Source: Desulfurivibrio alkaliphilus AHT 2
GTDB lineage: Bacteria > Desulfobacterota > Desulfobulbia > Desulfobulbales > Desulfurivibrionaceae
Length of the DNA: 64,000 nucleotides
Assembly (NCBI RefSeq): GCF_000092205.1
Contig: NC_014216.1
Span: 1,493,742 to 1,557,741 of the forward strand
Direction of reading: 5' to 3'
A program made the translations under genes and the position numbers. This document shows, one piece after another, positions 17,062-25,762 of the stretch (position 1 is its first letter; the number at the start of each line of letters is the position of its first letter). The notes below the pieces were generated by a model that searched no databases, had not been told where the DNA came from, and saw only the letters and a program-made list of their open reading frames with translations.

Positions 17062-18302
17062 GGCTCATAGCTCTTCATAATCATCACCGCATTGGTGCCG
17101 CCAAAGCCAAAAGAGTTGGACATGGCCGCCCGGATCGCCATAGCCCGCGCCTGGCCGGGCACATAATCGAGATCACAATCGGGCCCCGGTTCCTCCAGGT
17201 TAATGGTCGGGGGGGCCAGTTGGTGTTTGACCGCCAGAGCGGTAATCACCGCCTCGATCCCGCCGGCCCCACCCAGCAGATGACCGGTCATCGACTTGGT
17301 GGAGCTTACCGCCAACCGGGCGGCATGTTCCCCGAAAACCTTTTTAATGGCCCGGGTTTCAATCTCGTCGTTCAAAGGCGTCGAGGTGCCATGGGCATTG
17401 ATATAATCGATATCGCCAGGGCTCATGCCGGCATCTTTAAGGGCGTTTTCCATGCACAGCACCGCCCCGGCGCCGTCTTCCGGCGGCGCCGCGATATGGT
17501 AGGCATCCCCGGACATCCCGTAACCGGCCATTTCCGCGTAGATCTTGGCTCCCCGCGCCTTGGCGTGCTCCAGTTCTTCCAGCAGCATAATCCCGCCGCC
17601 TTCACCGATGATAAAACCATCACGGTCTTTATCGAACGGCCGCGATGCCTTCTCCGGGGCATCGTTGCGGGTCGACAAGGCCTTCATGGCATGAAAACCG
17701 CCAAAGGCCATGGGGCAGATCACCCCTTCACTGCCGCCGGTAAAAGCCAGGTCGCAGTCGCCGTTGCTGATGGCCCGAAAGGCCTCGCCGACGGCGTGGG
17801 TGCCGGCGGCGCAGGCCGTGGTCAGCGACAGGTTCGGTCCCTTGGTGCCGAGAAAGATCGAGACCTGGCCGGCCCCCATGTTGGGAATCGCCATGGGGAT
17901 AAAGAAGGGGGTAATCCGCCGCTCCCCTTTGGTATGCAGCACCTGGACATACTTTTCAATAACCGGCAGCCCGCCCATGCCGCAGCCGATGATGCTGCCG
18001 ACCCGGGCGGCATTTTCCGGCGTGATCTGAAAGCCGGAATCCGCCAGCGCCTCCCGGGCAGCCACCACGGCATACTGGACAAACAGTTCAAGGTGGCGGG
18101 CCTGCTTGGGCTCGAAATGATCATCGGAGTTGAAATCCTTAACCTCGGCGGCAATCCTGACCGCCTGGCCGGAGGCATCGTAGCGGGTAATGGGACCAAT
18201 ACCACCCCGGCCCGCACACAAGGCTTCCCAGCTCCGGTCAACCCCGGTTCCCACCGGGGAGACCAGGCCGATTCCGGTTACCACGACTCGTCTCTTCACC
18301 AT
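17058..18302 (-). CDS. fabF: 3-oxoacyl-[ACP] synthase II
   Basis: A condensing enzyme of 414 residues that elongates acyl-ACP with malonyl-ACP. The catalytic cysteine is in TTACAAGTHAVGEAF, and the two histidines are in NAHGTSTPLND and TKSMTGHLLGGAGG. The start is the second of two adjacent ATGs (MVKRRVVVTGIGLVSP). It is 28 bases downstream of acpP, the usual acpP-fabF pair, and is coupled to rpiB by an ATGA overlap. Confidence 0.97.
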   Translation of the reverse strand: MVKRRVVVTGIGLVSPVGTGVDRSWEALCAGRGGIGPITRYDASGQAVRIAAEVKDFNSDDHFEPKQARHLELFVQYAVVAAREALADSGFQITPENAARVGSIIGCGMGGLPVIEKYVQVLHTKGERRITPFFIPMAIPNMGAGQVSIFLGTKGPNLSLTTACAAGTHAVGEAFRAISNGDCDLAFTGGSEGVICPMAFGGFHAMKALSTRNDAPEKASRPFDKDRDGFIIGEGGGIMLLEELEHAKARGAKIYAEMAGYGMSGDAYHIAAPPEDGAGAVLCMENALKDAGMSPGDIDYINAHGTSTPLNDEIETRAIKKVFGEHAARLAVSSTKSMTGHLLGGAGGIEAVITALAVKHQLAPPTINLEEPGPDCDLDYVPGQARAMAIRAAMSNSFGFGGTNAVMIMKSYEP

Positions 18303-18330
18303 CAAACTCCCGCCGCTGGCTTAATCTTGA

Positions 18331-18561
18331 TCAGGAAATCTTCTTGATATGATCAATGGCATCCTGAACGGTGACGATCTTCTCGGCCACCTCATCGGCA
18401 ATCTCGATATCGAAAGCCTCTTCCATGGCCATGATCAGCTCCACCAGGTCCAGGGAGTCGGCCCCAAGGTCATCGATAAAAGAAGCGCCGGAAACCACTT
18501 TGGCCTTATCAACGCTCAACTGTTCTGCAATGATATCAATCAGTTTCTCCTCAACCGCCAT
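18331..18561 (-). CDS. acpP: acyl carrier protein
   Basis: A 76-residue acidic helical protein that carries growing acyl chains on 4'-phosphopantetheine. The attachment serine is in [19 protein letters not shown] strong TAAGGAG ribosome site precedes the ATG, as expected for a very highly expressed gene. The 184 bases between it and fabG may hold a dedicated promoter, but I see only weak hexamers. Confidence 0.98.
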   Translation of the reverse strand: MAVEEKLIDIIAEQLSVDKAKVVSGASFIDDLGADSLDLVELIMAMEEAFDIEIADEVAEKIVTVQDAIDHIKKIS

Positions 18562-18745
18562 GATCTTTCTCCTTACTAAGGTTGGTTAAAATACAAACAA
18601 GGATTAAGCCGTACAGGCCTAACATCAAATACCACAAATCCGCAACTTATTTTTTCCTTCCCGGCATTAGCCGCCGACAGCTTACGGCCAGGCACACCTG
18701 TTGTGGAAGGACAGCACCACCGCAGGTTGCCGCAGCACCGCCAGT

Positions 18746-19492
18746 TTAGCCCATGTACATGCCGCCGTTCACATGGATAAACTGCCCGGTAACATAACGG
18801 GCCTCGTCGGAGACCAGGTAAGCCACCGCGCCCGCCACGTCCTCGGCCTCGCCCAGCACGCCCAGGGGGATTTCCGCCCGGATTCGCTGGTTGATCTCCT
18901 CCGGCAGGTCTTTGGTCATGTCGGTAACGATATAGCCCGGCGCCACCCCGTTGACGGTGATATTGCGCGGGGCCAGCTCCCTGGCTACAGACCTGGTAAG
19001 GCCAACCAGGCCGGCTTTGGCGGCGGCGTAATTACTCTGCCCGGCGTTGCCGGCAAAGCCGATCACCGAGGAGATATTGACGATCCGGCCCCAGCGCTGC
19101 TTCATCATCGCCCGGCTCACTGCCTTGGTGCAGGTGAAGGCCCCTTTGAGGTTGGTGGCCAGCACCTCATCCCACTGCTCTTCCTTCATTTTCACCAGCA
19201 GGCCGTCGCGGGTGATGCCCGCATTGTTGACCAGAATATCAAGCCTGCCATGATCGTCCATAATTTTTTTAATGGCCGCTTCGGTGGCCGCGCTATCGGC
19301 CACGTTAAACTGGCTGATCTCCGCCCGGCCACCGGCCCGGGCAATCTCATCGGCCACGGCTTGAGCCGCCTCGGGCCGGCTGACATAGTTAACGATGGTC
19401 ATCGCACCCATGGCCGCCAGGCGCAAAGCCACCGCCCGGCCGATCCCCCGGCTGCCGCCGGTAACCAGGGCAACTTTATCTTGCAAGCTCAT
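18746..19492 (-). CDS. fabG: 3-oxoacyl-[ACP] reductase
   Basis: A short-chain dehydrogenase of 248 residues that reduces 3-oxoacyl-ACP with NADPH. It has the TGGSRGIGRA cofactor loop, NNAGITRDGLL, catalytic Ser in NISSVIG, and the SNYAAAKAG Tyr/Lys pair, ending in YVTGQFIHVNGGMYM. It lies between etfA and acpP. In most bacteria fabD would precede it, but here etfA does, separated by a decayed repeat. Confidence 0.96.
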   Translation of the reverse strand: MSLQDKVALVTGGSRGIGRAVALRLAAMGAMTIVNYVSRPEAAQAVADEIARAGGRAEISQFNVADSAATEAAIKKIMDDHGRLDILVNNAGITRDGLLVKMKEEQWDEVLATNLKGAFTCTKAVSRAMMKQRWGRIVNISSVIGFAGNAGQSNYAAAKAGLVGLTRSVARELAPRNITVNGVAPGYIVTDMTKDLPEEINQRIRAEIPLGVLGEAEDVAGAVAYLVSDEARYVTGQFIHVNGGMYMG

Positions 19493-19522
19493 CTATCACT
19501 CCTCCATTGCCAAGCACACGTA

Positions 19523-19594
19523 TGCGAACAGCCGCACCGCAGAGGTTGCGGCAAGGGTCGCTCGCCGCTTTCATCGACTCCCTGTGATCGCTTA
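19523..19594 (-). repeat. decayed palindromic repeat at the etfA stop
   Basis: One arm (GCGAACAGCCGCACCGC) matches copy 1 on the minus strand and the other end (CCCTGTGATCGCTTA) matches copy 3, while the middle is scrambled. The outer TTA is the complement of the etfA stop codon at 19592-19594. Confidence 0.65.
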
Positions 19595-20800
19595 GTTTTT
19601 ATCCAGTTGCTCAATCAGTTTGGGCACCACCTCAAACACATCACCGACAATCCCGTAGGTGGCGACGTTGAAAATCGGGGCCTCGGGATCGCGGTTGATG
19701 GCGATGATGGTCTCCGCCGACTGCATCCCCACCAAATGCTGGATGGCCCCGGAAATCCCGCAGGCGATATAGACTTTGGGGGCCACCGTCTTGCCGGTCT
19801 GACCAACCTGGTGGGGATAGGGAATCCAACCCGAGTCCACAGCGGCCCGGGAGGCCGCCACCGCCCCACCAAGGGCGTCGGCCAGCTGCCGGATCAGGGC
19901 AAAGCCTTCGGCATTTTCCAGCCCCCGGCCGCCGGCCACCACGATATCGGCTTCGGCCAGGTTTACCTGGTCCAGAGCGGCCGTAACACTCTCCAGTACT
20001 TTGGTGCGGGAAGCAAGCTTCTGGCCGGCCGGCTCCACCCGCACGATCTCCCCTTGCCGGTGCTCATCACGGGCCAGGGGCTTCATCACCATGGGCCGCA
20101 CGGTGGCCATCTGGGGACGAGTACGGGGGCAGACAATGGTGGCCATGATGTTGCCGCCAAAGGCCGGCCTGGTCTGCAGCAGGGCCCCGTCTTCCTCCCG
20201 CACGTCGAGTTCGGTGCAATCGGCGGTCAGGCCGGCGGCCAGCATGGTGGCCACCCGGGGAATAAAGGAACGCCCCACGGCGGTGGCCCCGGCCAGGACG
20301 ATCTCCGGCCGGTGCTCACGAACCAGTTCAGCCAGGATGTTGCCGTAAGCGTCATCGGTAAAATCAGCCAGGGCCGGGTCATCAACCAGGTAAACCCGGT
20401 CGGCCCCGTGGGCGATCAGCTCCCTGGCCGCCGCCTCCAAGCCGCCTTCCTCCGAAGCCTGGGCAGCTGAGCCCAGCAGCACGGCGGCCAACTCCACGCC
20501 ACGCTTGTCGGCCAGACGACGGCCGGCCCCCAGCAGTTCCAGGGCCACCGGCGCCAGCCGGCCCCGGCGATATTCGGCATAAACCCAGACTCCGGACCAG
20601 GAGGCAAGATCCGCCGGCAAGTCACCTTCCGGCCGCGGGATGCTGAGGGCACCGACCTCACAGACCTCGACACAGGCCCCGCACAGGGTACAGTTATCAC
20701 CCACCACCGCCAGGCCATCTTCCACCTGAATGGCCCCGAAGGTACAGGCATCCTCGCAAAGACCGCAGCCGATACAGGCCTCGGCATCAATTTTCAACAT
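19592..20800 (-). CDS. etfA: electron transfer flavoprotein alpha subunit with N-terminal ferredoxin domain
   Basis: Residues 1-60 are a two-cluster ferredoxin domain (CIGCGLCEDAC and CTLCGACVEVC, two [4Fe-4S] sites). It is fused to a complete EtfA with the FAD-binding C-terminal domain (PKVYIACGISGAIQHLVGMQSAETIIAINRDPEAPIF). Such fusions occur in anaerobes and some belong to electron-bifurcating or confurcating Etf systems; whether this one bifurcates is not shown here. It follows etfB and an acyl-CoA dehydrogenase in one operon, so it probably passes electrons between that dehydrogenase and ferredoxin or a quinone pool. The stop codon lies in a decayed repeat. Confidence 0.93.
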   Translation of the reverse strand: MLKIDAEACIGCGLCEDACTFGAIQVEDGLAVVGDNCTLCGACVEVCEVGALSIPRPEGDLPADLASWSGVWVYAEYRRGRLAPVALELLGAGRRLADKRGVELAAVLLGSAAQASEEGGLEAAARELIAHGADRVYLVDDPALADFTDDAYGNILAELVREHRPEIVLAGATAVGRSFIPRVATMLAAGLTADCTELDVREEDGALLQTRPAFGGNIMATIVCPRTRPQMATVRPMVMKPLARDEHRQGEIVRVEPAGQKLASRTKVLESVTAALDQVNLAEADIVVAGGRGLENAEGFALIRQLADALGGAVAASRAAVDSGWIPYPHQVGQTGKTVAPKVYIACGISGAIQHLVGMQSAETIIAINRDPEAPIFNVATYGIVGDVFEVVPKLIEQLDKN

Positions 20801-20835
20801 GTTCCGACTCTTTTCAACTCTGGATTAATCAAGAG

Positions 20836-20854
20836 GTAAGCGATGATTGCTTAC
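20836..20854. repeat. 19-bp mini-palindrome, probable repeat remnant
   Basis: GTAAGCGATGATTGCTTAC sits between etfB and etfA. It consists of the outermost 9-10 bases of both arms of the large repeat (GTAAGCGAT... and ...GCTTAC) with the interior missing. The TTA at 20851-20853 is the etfB stop codon on the minus strand. Confidence 0.6.
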
Positions 20855-21627
20855 AGCTGCTTCAGCTCGCGGGCCAACTGCGTCACCTGTTCATCGATAC
20901 TGCCGGTGAAGATGGTTCTCTCGCCCCGGGCCTGGGGTGAAAACACCCGCACCACTTGCGTGGGAGAACCCGGCAGGCCGATCTGGGCCGGGTCGGCATC
21001 GATGTCGGCGGCGCTCAAGGTTTTTATTGCCAGCTTTTTGGCCTTCATCTTGCCCTTAAGCGAGGGCAACCGCGGCTCGTTGATCTCTTTGACCACGGTA
21101 AGCAGGGCCGGCAACTGCACCTCCAGGGTATCGTAACCGTCGTCCATCAAGCGCTGCAACCGCATGGCGCCATCGGCGCAATCAAGCACCTTCTTAACGC
21201 AGGTGGCGTAGGGAAAACCCAATCTTTCCGCCAGCCCCGGCCCGACCTGGGCGGTGTCACCGTCGATGGCCTGCTTGCCGCAGAGCACCAGATCGGCACC
21301 TCCGATGGTCTTGATGGCCTGAGCCAGGGTATGGGTGGTGGCCCAGGTATCGGCACCGGCGAAGGCCCGATCGGAAACCAGCACCGCCTCGTCGGCCCCG
21401 CAGGCCACCGCCTCGCGCAGCACTTCCTGGGCCTGGGGAGGTCCCATACTGAGCACCGTCACCGTGCCGCCCAACTCCGCGGCCAGCCGCACCCCCTCTT
21501 CCAGGGCATGGCGGTCGTAGGGGTTCATGATCGACTGCACCCCTTCCCGGGCCAGGGTGTTGGTGGTGGGATCCAGCCGGACATCCTTGGCATCCGGCAC
21601 CTGCTTGACGCAGACTACAATCTTCAC
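20851..21627 (-). CDS. etfB: electron transfer flavoprotein beta subunit
   Basis: A 258-residue EtfB with N-terminal MKIVVCVKQVPDAKDVRLD, the AMP-binding region (VLCGKQAIDGDTAQVGPGLAE) and the Etf signature around LMDDGYDTLEVQLPALLTVVKEINEPRLPS. It pairs with EtfA to bind FAD and shuttle electrons from acyl-CoA dehydrogenases. Translation starts at a GTG overlapping the acyl-CoA dehydrogenase stop (GTGA), so the three genes are coupled. Confidence 0.95.
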   Translation of the reverse strand: MKIVVCVKQVPDAKDVRLDPTTNTLAREGVQSIMNPYDRHALEEGVRLAAELGGTVTVLSMGPPQAQEVLREAVACGADEAVLVSDRAFAGADTWATTHTLAQAIKTIGGADLVLCGKQAIDGDTAQVGPGLAERLGFPYATCVKKVLDCADGAMRLQRLMDDGYDTLEVQLPALLTVVKEINEPRLPSLKGKMKAKKLAIKTLSAADIDADPAQIGLPGSPTQVVRVFSPQARGERTIFTGSIDEQVTQLARELKQL

Positions 21628-22775
21628 TTGTTATACTCCTTGTTCAGCTCCTGGCCGATAACATTGCGCTGGATCTGGTTGGTGCCTTCGTAGATCTGGA
21701 GAATCTTGGCATCGCGCATCATCTTCTCCACCGGGTACTCGCGCATAAAGCCGTAGCCGCCCAGCACCTGCACCGCGTCCACGGTGACCTTCATGGCCAT
21801 GTCGGTGGCAAAGGTCTTGCAAACGGAAGAGGCCTTGGAGGCCTTGTCGGGATGCGCGTCGACATGGCGGGCGGCGGCGTAAACCAGTGCCCGGGCCGCC
21901 TCCACCTGGATGGCCATGTCGGCCAGCATATGGCTTACAGCCTGAAAGGAGATGATGGGCTTGTCGAACTGGATCCGTTGTTTGGCGTAGCGGACCGCTT
22001 CATCCAGGGCCGCCTGCCCCAGCCCGACCCCCAGGGTGGCAATGCCGGGTCGGGAAAGATCAAGGGTTTTCATCACGGTGATAAAGCCCAGTCCCGGCCG
22101 GCCGATAACCCGGTCGGCGGGAATCCGGCAATCTTTCAGGATCACCTCACGGGTGGATGAGCAGCGGATTCCCATCTTCTTTTCTTTAGGACCGACGGAA
22201 AACCCGGGATCGGTATCTTCCACCACAAACATGGTGGCGCCGCGGGCTCCCCGTTTGCGGTCGGTGATCGCAATCACCGTATAAATTCCCGCCTCGCCGG
22301 CGTTGGTAATCCACTGCTTGGTCCCGTTCAGCACCCAATGGTCGCCATCTTTGACGGCGGTGGTCTGGATGCCGGAGGCATCGCTGCCGGCCCCGGACTC
22401 GGTTAGGGCAAAGGCGGCAAAGCGCTTGCCGGCGGCAATATCGGGCAGGTACTTCTGCTTCAGCTCTTCACTGCCGGAAACCAGGATGGGGTAGGCCCCC
22501 AGCCCGCTGGCGGCAAAGGCGGTGGCCACCCCGGTACAGCCCCGGGCCACCTGCTCCAGGGCCAGTGCCATTTCAAAAGCACCGCCTCCGAAACCACCGT
22601 ATTCTTCAGGGATATAAAGGCCATAGAGATCGGCCTGGGCCAGGGCATTGAGGATTTCCCGGGGGTATTCCTCGGTTTCGTCAAAGTGGGCCCGTTGCGG
22701 AATGATCAACTCATCGCAGATCCGCCGGGCCACATCAACAATCATCTCCTGCTCTTCAGTAAGAAAATAATCCAC
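21624..22775 (-). CDS. acyl-CoA dehydrogenase
   Basis: An FAD-dependent acyl-CoA dehydrogenase of about 383 residues. Landmarks are FALTESGAGSDASGIQTTA, NGTKQWITNAGEAG, and the C-terminal QVLGGYGFMREYPVEKMMRDAKILQIYEGTNQIQR with catalytic-region YEGT. I chose the GTG at 22775 (DYFLTEEQEMIVD), which has GGGGGAA upstream; the longer frame has no homology. It is closest in style to short-chain (butyryl-type) dehydrogenases, but chain-length preference cannot be read here. Its place inside a fatty-acid synthesis cluster beside Etf genes is unusual. Confidence 0.93.
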   Translation of the reverse strand: MDYFLTEEQEMIVDVARRICDELIIPQRAHFDETEEYPREILNALAQADLYGLYIPEEYGGFGGGAFEMALALEQVARGCTGVATAFAASGLGAYPILVSGSEELKQKYLPDIAAGKRFAAFALTESGAGSDASGIQTTAVKDGDHWVLNGTKQWITNAGEAGIYTVIAITDRKRGARGATMFVVEDTDPGFSVGPKEKKMGIRCSSTREVILKDCRIPADRVIGRPGLGFITVMKTLDLSRPGIATLGVGLGQAALDEAVRYAKQRIQFDKPIISFQAVSHMLADMAIQVEAARALVYAAARHVDAHPDKASKASSVCKTFATDMAMKVTVDAVQVLGGYGFMREYPVEKMMRDAKILQIYEGTNQIQRNVIGQELNKEYNK

Positions 22776-22833
22776 AAGATTCCCCCTTGTTGCAATGCGA
22801 CCCGCCAGCCGCAAAAGAAAATGAAATATTTGG

Positions 22834-22854
22834 GCGGTGCGGCTGTTCGATTAC
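22834..22854 (+). repeat. half copy of the palindromic repeat at the fabH stop
   Basis: GCGGTGCGGCTGTTCGATTAC matches the right arm of copy 1 at 20 of 21 positions. The outer end is four bases from the fabH stop codon, the same placement and orientation as the full copies. Confidence 0.7.
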
Positions 22855-22858
22855 CCGC

Positions 22859-23836
22859 TCACCAGCGGATCAGCGATGCCCCCCAGGTAAAACCGCCACC
22901 GAAGGAACAGAGCAGCAGCAGGTCGCCCCGGCGCAGCCTGCCATTACGATGGGCCTCGTCCAAGGCAATGGGAATGGTAGCCGCGGATGTATTACCATAT
23001 TTGTCCACATTAACATAGACATTTTCCATGGGCAGTGCCAGGTGATCGGCCAAACTGCGGATAATCCGGATATTGGCCTGATGGGGGATAACCAAGCTGA
23101 GCTCCGCCGGCGCCACCCCCTGGTCGGCCAGAACCTTGCCGACGGCATCGGCCATGGCCCTGACCGCATGCCGAAAGACCTCCCGGCCGTACATCATGAT
23201 GCTGGGCTGTTCGTGGTCGTTGGGCCGCAAACCCGGGTTGTGCCCGGGCGCTCCTTCCAGGTGCAACAGTTGCCACAGATTACCGTCGGCAAAGAGACGC
23301 CCGGCCAGATAGCCGCCGTCCCCTTCCCGGCCGGTTACCACACAGGCCCCGGCCCCGTCACCGAACAGCACACAGGTGTTGCGATCCTGCCAGTCAACCC
23401 GGCTGGAAAGGGTCTCGGCGCCGATCACCAGCACCTTCATGGCCGGGTTGCAACGGACATATTTGTCGGCCACGTCAAGGGCATAAAGAAAACCGGAGCA
23501 GGCGGCGTTAAGGTCCATGGCGAAGGCCCGCCGGGCCTTGAGCTCCTTCTGCACCAGACAGGCGCAGGAGGGCATGGTCATGTCGGGGGTGATGGTGCCG
23601 ACCAGAATCAAATCCAGTTCTTCCGGGGCTACTCCCGCCATGGCCAGCGCCCGGCGGGCGGCGCCGGCGGCCAGCAGCGAGGTTTCTTCCCCCGGCCCGG
23701 CGATGCGCCGGGTTTTGATCCCGGTACGCGTGGTAATCCACTCGTCGGAGGTTTCCACCATCCCCTCAAGGTCGGTGTTGCTGAGCACCCGTTCGGGCAG
23801 CTGCGAGCCGGTGCCGATGATCGCCGTCCGCATCAT
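22859..23836 (-). CDS. fabH: 3-oxoacyl-[ACP] synthase III
   Basis: A 325-residue initiating condensing enzyme joining an acyl-CoA to malonyl-ACP. Catalytic cysteine in LNAACSGFLYAL, histidine in IPHQANIRII and asparagine in YGNTSAATIPIAL are all present. It overlaps plsX by four bases (ATGA), the widely conserved plsX-fabH pair. A half repeat follows its stop codon. Confidence 0.97.
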   Translation of the reverse strand: MMRTAIIGTGSQLPERVLSNTDLEGMVETSDEWITTRTGIKTRRIAGPGEETSLLAAGAARRALAMAGVAPEELDLILVGTITPDMTMPSCACLVQKELKARRAFAMDLNAACSGFLYALDVADKYVRCNPAMKVLVIGAETLSSRVDWQDRNTCVLFGDGAGACVVTGREGDGGYLAGRLFADGNLWQLLHLEGAPGHNPGLRPNDHEQPSIMMYGREVFRHAVRAMADAVGKVLADQGVAPAELSLVIPHQANIRIIRSLADHLALPMENVYVNVDKYGNTSAATIPIALDEAHRNGRLRRGDLLLLCSFGGGFTWGASLIRW

Positions 23837-24921
23837 TCCCCAACCCCGGCCCGAACCGCGGCAGACGGCCCGCCGGCCTCGGCTTCGGCCTCGGCTTTTT
23901 TGGCCAGAAAATCGTCAGCCGCCAGCAGGTTCATGATGTGATCGTTAACCCGGTGGCGCACCATTTCAGCAGCCACCCCGATGGCATTTTTGATGGCCAC
24001 GTCACTGGAGCGGCCATGGCAGACCACGCCGGTCCCCTGCAGGCCCAGCAGCGGCGCCCCGCCGTATTCGGCATAATCCACCCGGCGCCGGAAGGCGGCA
24101 AAGGCATCCCGGGCCAGCAGGTAGCCGACTTTGGCCAAAAACCGTTTCCTGATCTCATCGCCCAGCATGGAAACCACCACCTCGGCCAACCCTTCGCTGA
24201 GCTTGAGGCAGACATTGCCGACAAAGCCGTCGCAGACGATAACATCAATATCGCCCTGGAAGGTTTGCTGCCCTTCTATATTGCCAATGTAATTGAGGGA
24301 ACTCTGCTGAAAAAGCTGGTGGGTATTACGCACCAGGATGTTGCCTTTGCCGCCCTCCTCGCCGATATTGAGCAGGCCGACCCGGGGTCGCTCGATGCCG
24401 AAAAGCACCCGGGAAAAGGCAACGGCCATGACGCCGAATTCAAAGAGGTGCCGGGGCCGGCAGTCGACGTTGGCACCAACGTCCATCATCACCACCGGCC
24501 CCTTCATGGTGGGAAAGGAGTTGGCGATACCGGGTCGGGAAATGTTTTCCAGCCGGCCCAGATATTTCAGCCCGGCGGCCATGGTGGCTCCGGAATTGCC
24601 GGCACTGACCACGGCATCAACCTTGCCCTCCTTGTGCAGGGCAAAGGCACGCATGATGGAAGAATCCTTTTTGCGGCGGATCGCCTCAAAGGGGGATTCA
24701 TCCATGGCCACCACCTGGGTGGTGGCCACCACTTCCAGCCGCCCGGCCACCTCGGACGGCAAATCAAAAGCCGCCATGGCCGCCCGAATCCGCACCTCAT
24801 CACCCAGCAGGGTAACGGAGATTTCATCCTGGCGGGCCGCCAGTACCGCACCAGCAACCATCTCTTCCGGTCCCCGGTCACCGCCCATGGCGTCCAGGGC
24901 AATGCGCAGCTTGCCGGTCAT
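23833..24921 (-). CDS. plsX: phosphate acyltransferase PlsX
   Basis: A 362-residue enzyme converting acyl-ACP to acyl-phosphate for phospholipid synthesis. N-terminal IALDAMGGDRGPEEMVAGA, VVSAGNSGATMAAGLKYLGRL and GNIEGQQTFQGDIDVIVCDGFVGNVCLK are typical. The C-terminus extends about 20 residues in an Ala/Glu-rich tail. It follows rpmF by ten bases, the standard rpmF-plsX-fabH order. Confidence 0.97.
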   Translation of the reverse strand: MTGKLRIALDAMGGDRGPEEMVAGAVLAARQDEISVTLLGDEVRIRAAMAAFDLPSEVAGRLEVVATTQVVAMDESPFEAIRRKKDSSIMRAFALHKEGKVDAVVSAGNSGATMAAGLKYLGRLENISRPGIANSFPTMKGPVVMMDVGANVDCRPRHLFEFGVMAVAFSRVLFGIERPRVGLLNIGEEGGKGNILVRNTHQLFQQSSLNYIGNIEGQQTFQGDIDVIVCDGFVGNVCLKLSEGLAEVVVSMLGDEIRKRFLAKVGYLLARDAFAAFRRRVDYAEYGGAPLLGLQGTGVVCHGRSSDVAIKNAIGVAAEMVRHRVNDHIMNLLAADDFLAKKAEAEAEAGGPSAAVRAGVGE

Positions 24922-24931
24922 GCGGTTTCAG

Positions 24932-25114
24932 TTACTCGGCATCAAGCTTAATAACCGCGCGTCCTTTGTAAGAACCGCAACCGGGGCAAAGGCGATGGGG
25001 CAGCTTGGGCTCACCGCATTCGGCACATTTGGCCACGGAAGGTCCGGAGAGGGCGTCATGGGCCCGACGGGTTCTGGTCCGGGAATGGGATTTACGCTTT
25101 TTCGGCAGGGCCAT
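24932..25114 (-). CDS. rpmF: 50S ribosomal protein L32
   Basis: A 60-residue basic ribosomal protein, starting [18 protein letters not shown] after Met, with a zinc-ribbon CAEC...CPGC. Position between the DUF177 gene and plsX is conserved across many bacteria. Confidence 0.97.
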   Translation of the reverse strand: MALPKKRKSHSRTRTRRAHDALSGPSVAKCAECGEPKLPHRLCPGCGSYKGRAVIKLDAE

Positions 25115-25174
25115 TTTATATACCTCCAGGTATTAATTCGATGGACTAAGTTTATAGCAAACAAATAACTGCGC

Positions 25175-25696
25175 TTATGTCTTCTTCAAAACCCGCAGGG
25201 CGGCAAAGGGTGAATTCTCTCCCTTGGTGGCGCAACCGCAATCGCCCTGGTTAAGATCAGCCCCGCAGCGGGGACACAATCCGCGGCACTCCGCCCGGCA
25301 CAAGCTTTTGGCAGGCAGATTAAGATACAACTGCTGGCTGAGCAGATCGCCAAGATCCACCAACTCCTCAGCCAGAAAGACGGTATCCATCTCTTCCCGG
25401 CTGCAACTGTGCTCCCTGGCAACTGCCGGGGGCAGGTTGTCGGGGGCGGACAACTCCAGGCGCAAGCGGAACTCGGCCGCCAACGGATACCGATAAGCCT
25501 CCAGACAGCGGTCACAGGACAAACTGACCGTCACCTCCAGCCGGCCGGCGCAGACAACCCGTTCCCCTTCCCGACTCAAGGCAACCGTGGCCCGCGCCAC
25601 CCCGTGGCGCCCCAGCTCATGGTCCGGAAACCACGACTGATCAGTAAGTTCAAGGGTCAGCCCCTGGGGCGGGATTTCGGTAAACCTGATCTGCAT
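25175..25696 (-). CDS. YceD/DUF177 family protein
   Basis: A 173-residue protein of the DUF177 family that is nearly always upstream of rpmF; relatives have been linked to 23S rRNA accumulation. The central CDRCLEAYRYPLAAEFRL motif and the C-terminal cysteine cluster (CRAECRGLCPRCGADLN...CGC) fit the family and probably bind zinc. I chose the ATG at 25696 (MQIRFTEIPPQG), though an ATG three codons upstream is possible. Confidence 0.9.
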   Translation of the reverse strand: MQIRFTEIPPQGLTLELTDQSWFPDHELGRHGVARATVALSREGERVVCAGRLEVTVSLSCDRCLEAYRYPLAAEFRLRLELSAPDNLPPAVAREHSCSREEMDTVFLAEELVDLGDLLSQQLYLNLPAKSLCRAECRGLCPRCGADLNQGDCGCATKGENSPFAALRVLKKT

Positions 25697-25762
25697 GGCA
25701 ACCAACGGGCACTCCGGGGAAAAATACCAAAACGGGCAACTATAGAATATTTAACCGTTCTG

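Noticed and set aside
18701-20470. Plus-strand open frame of 589 codons opposite fabG and etfA
   Set aside because: Antisense shadow of two well-recognised genes with no domain signature, common in GC-rich DNA. The same applies to plus-strand frames at 10802-12223, 12912-14018 and 14628-15818.
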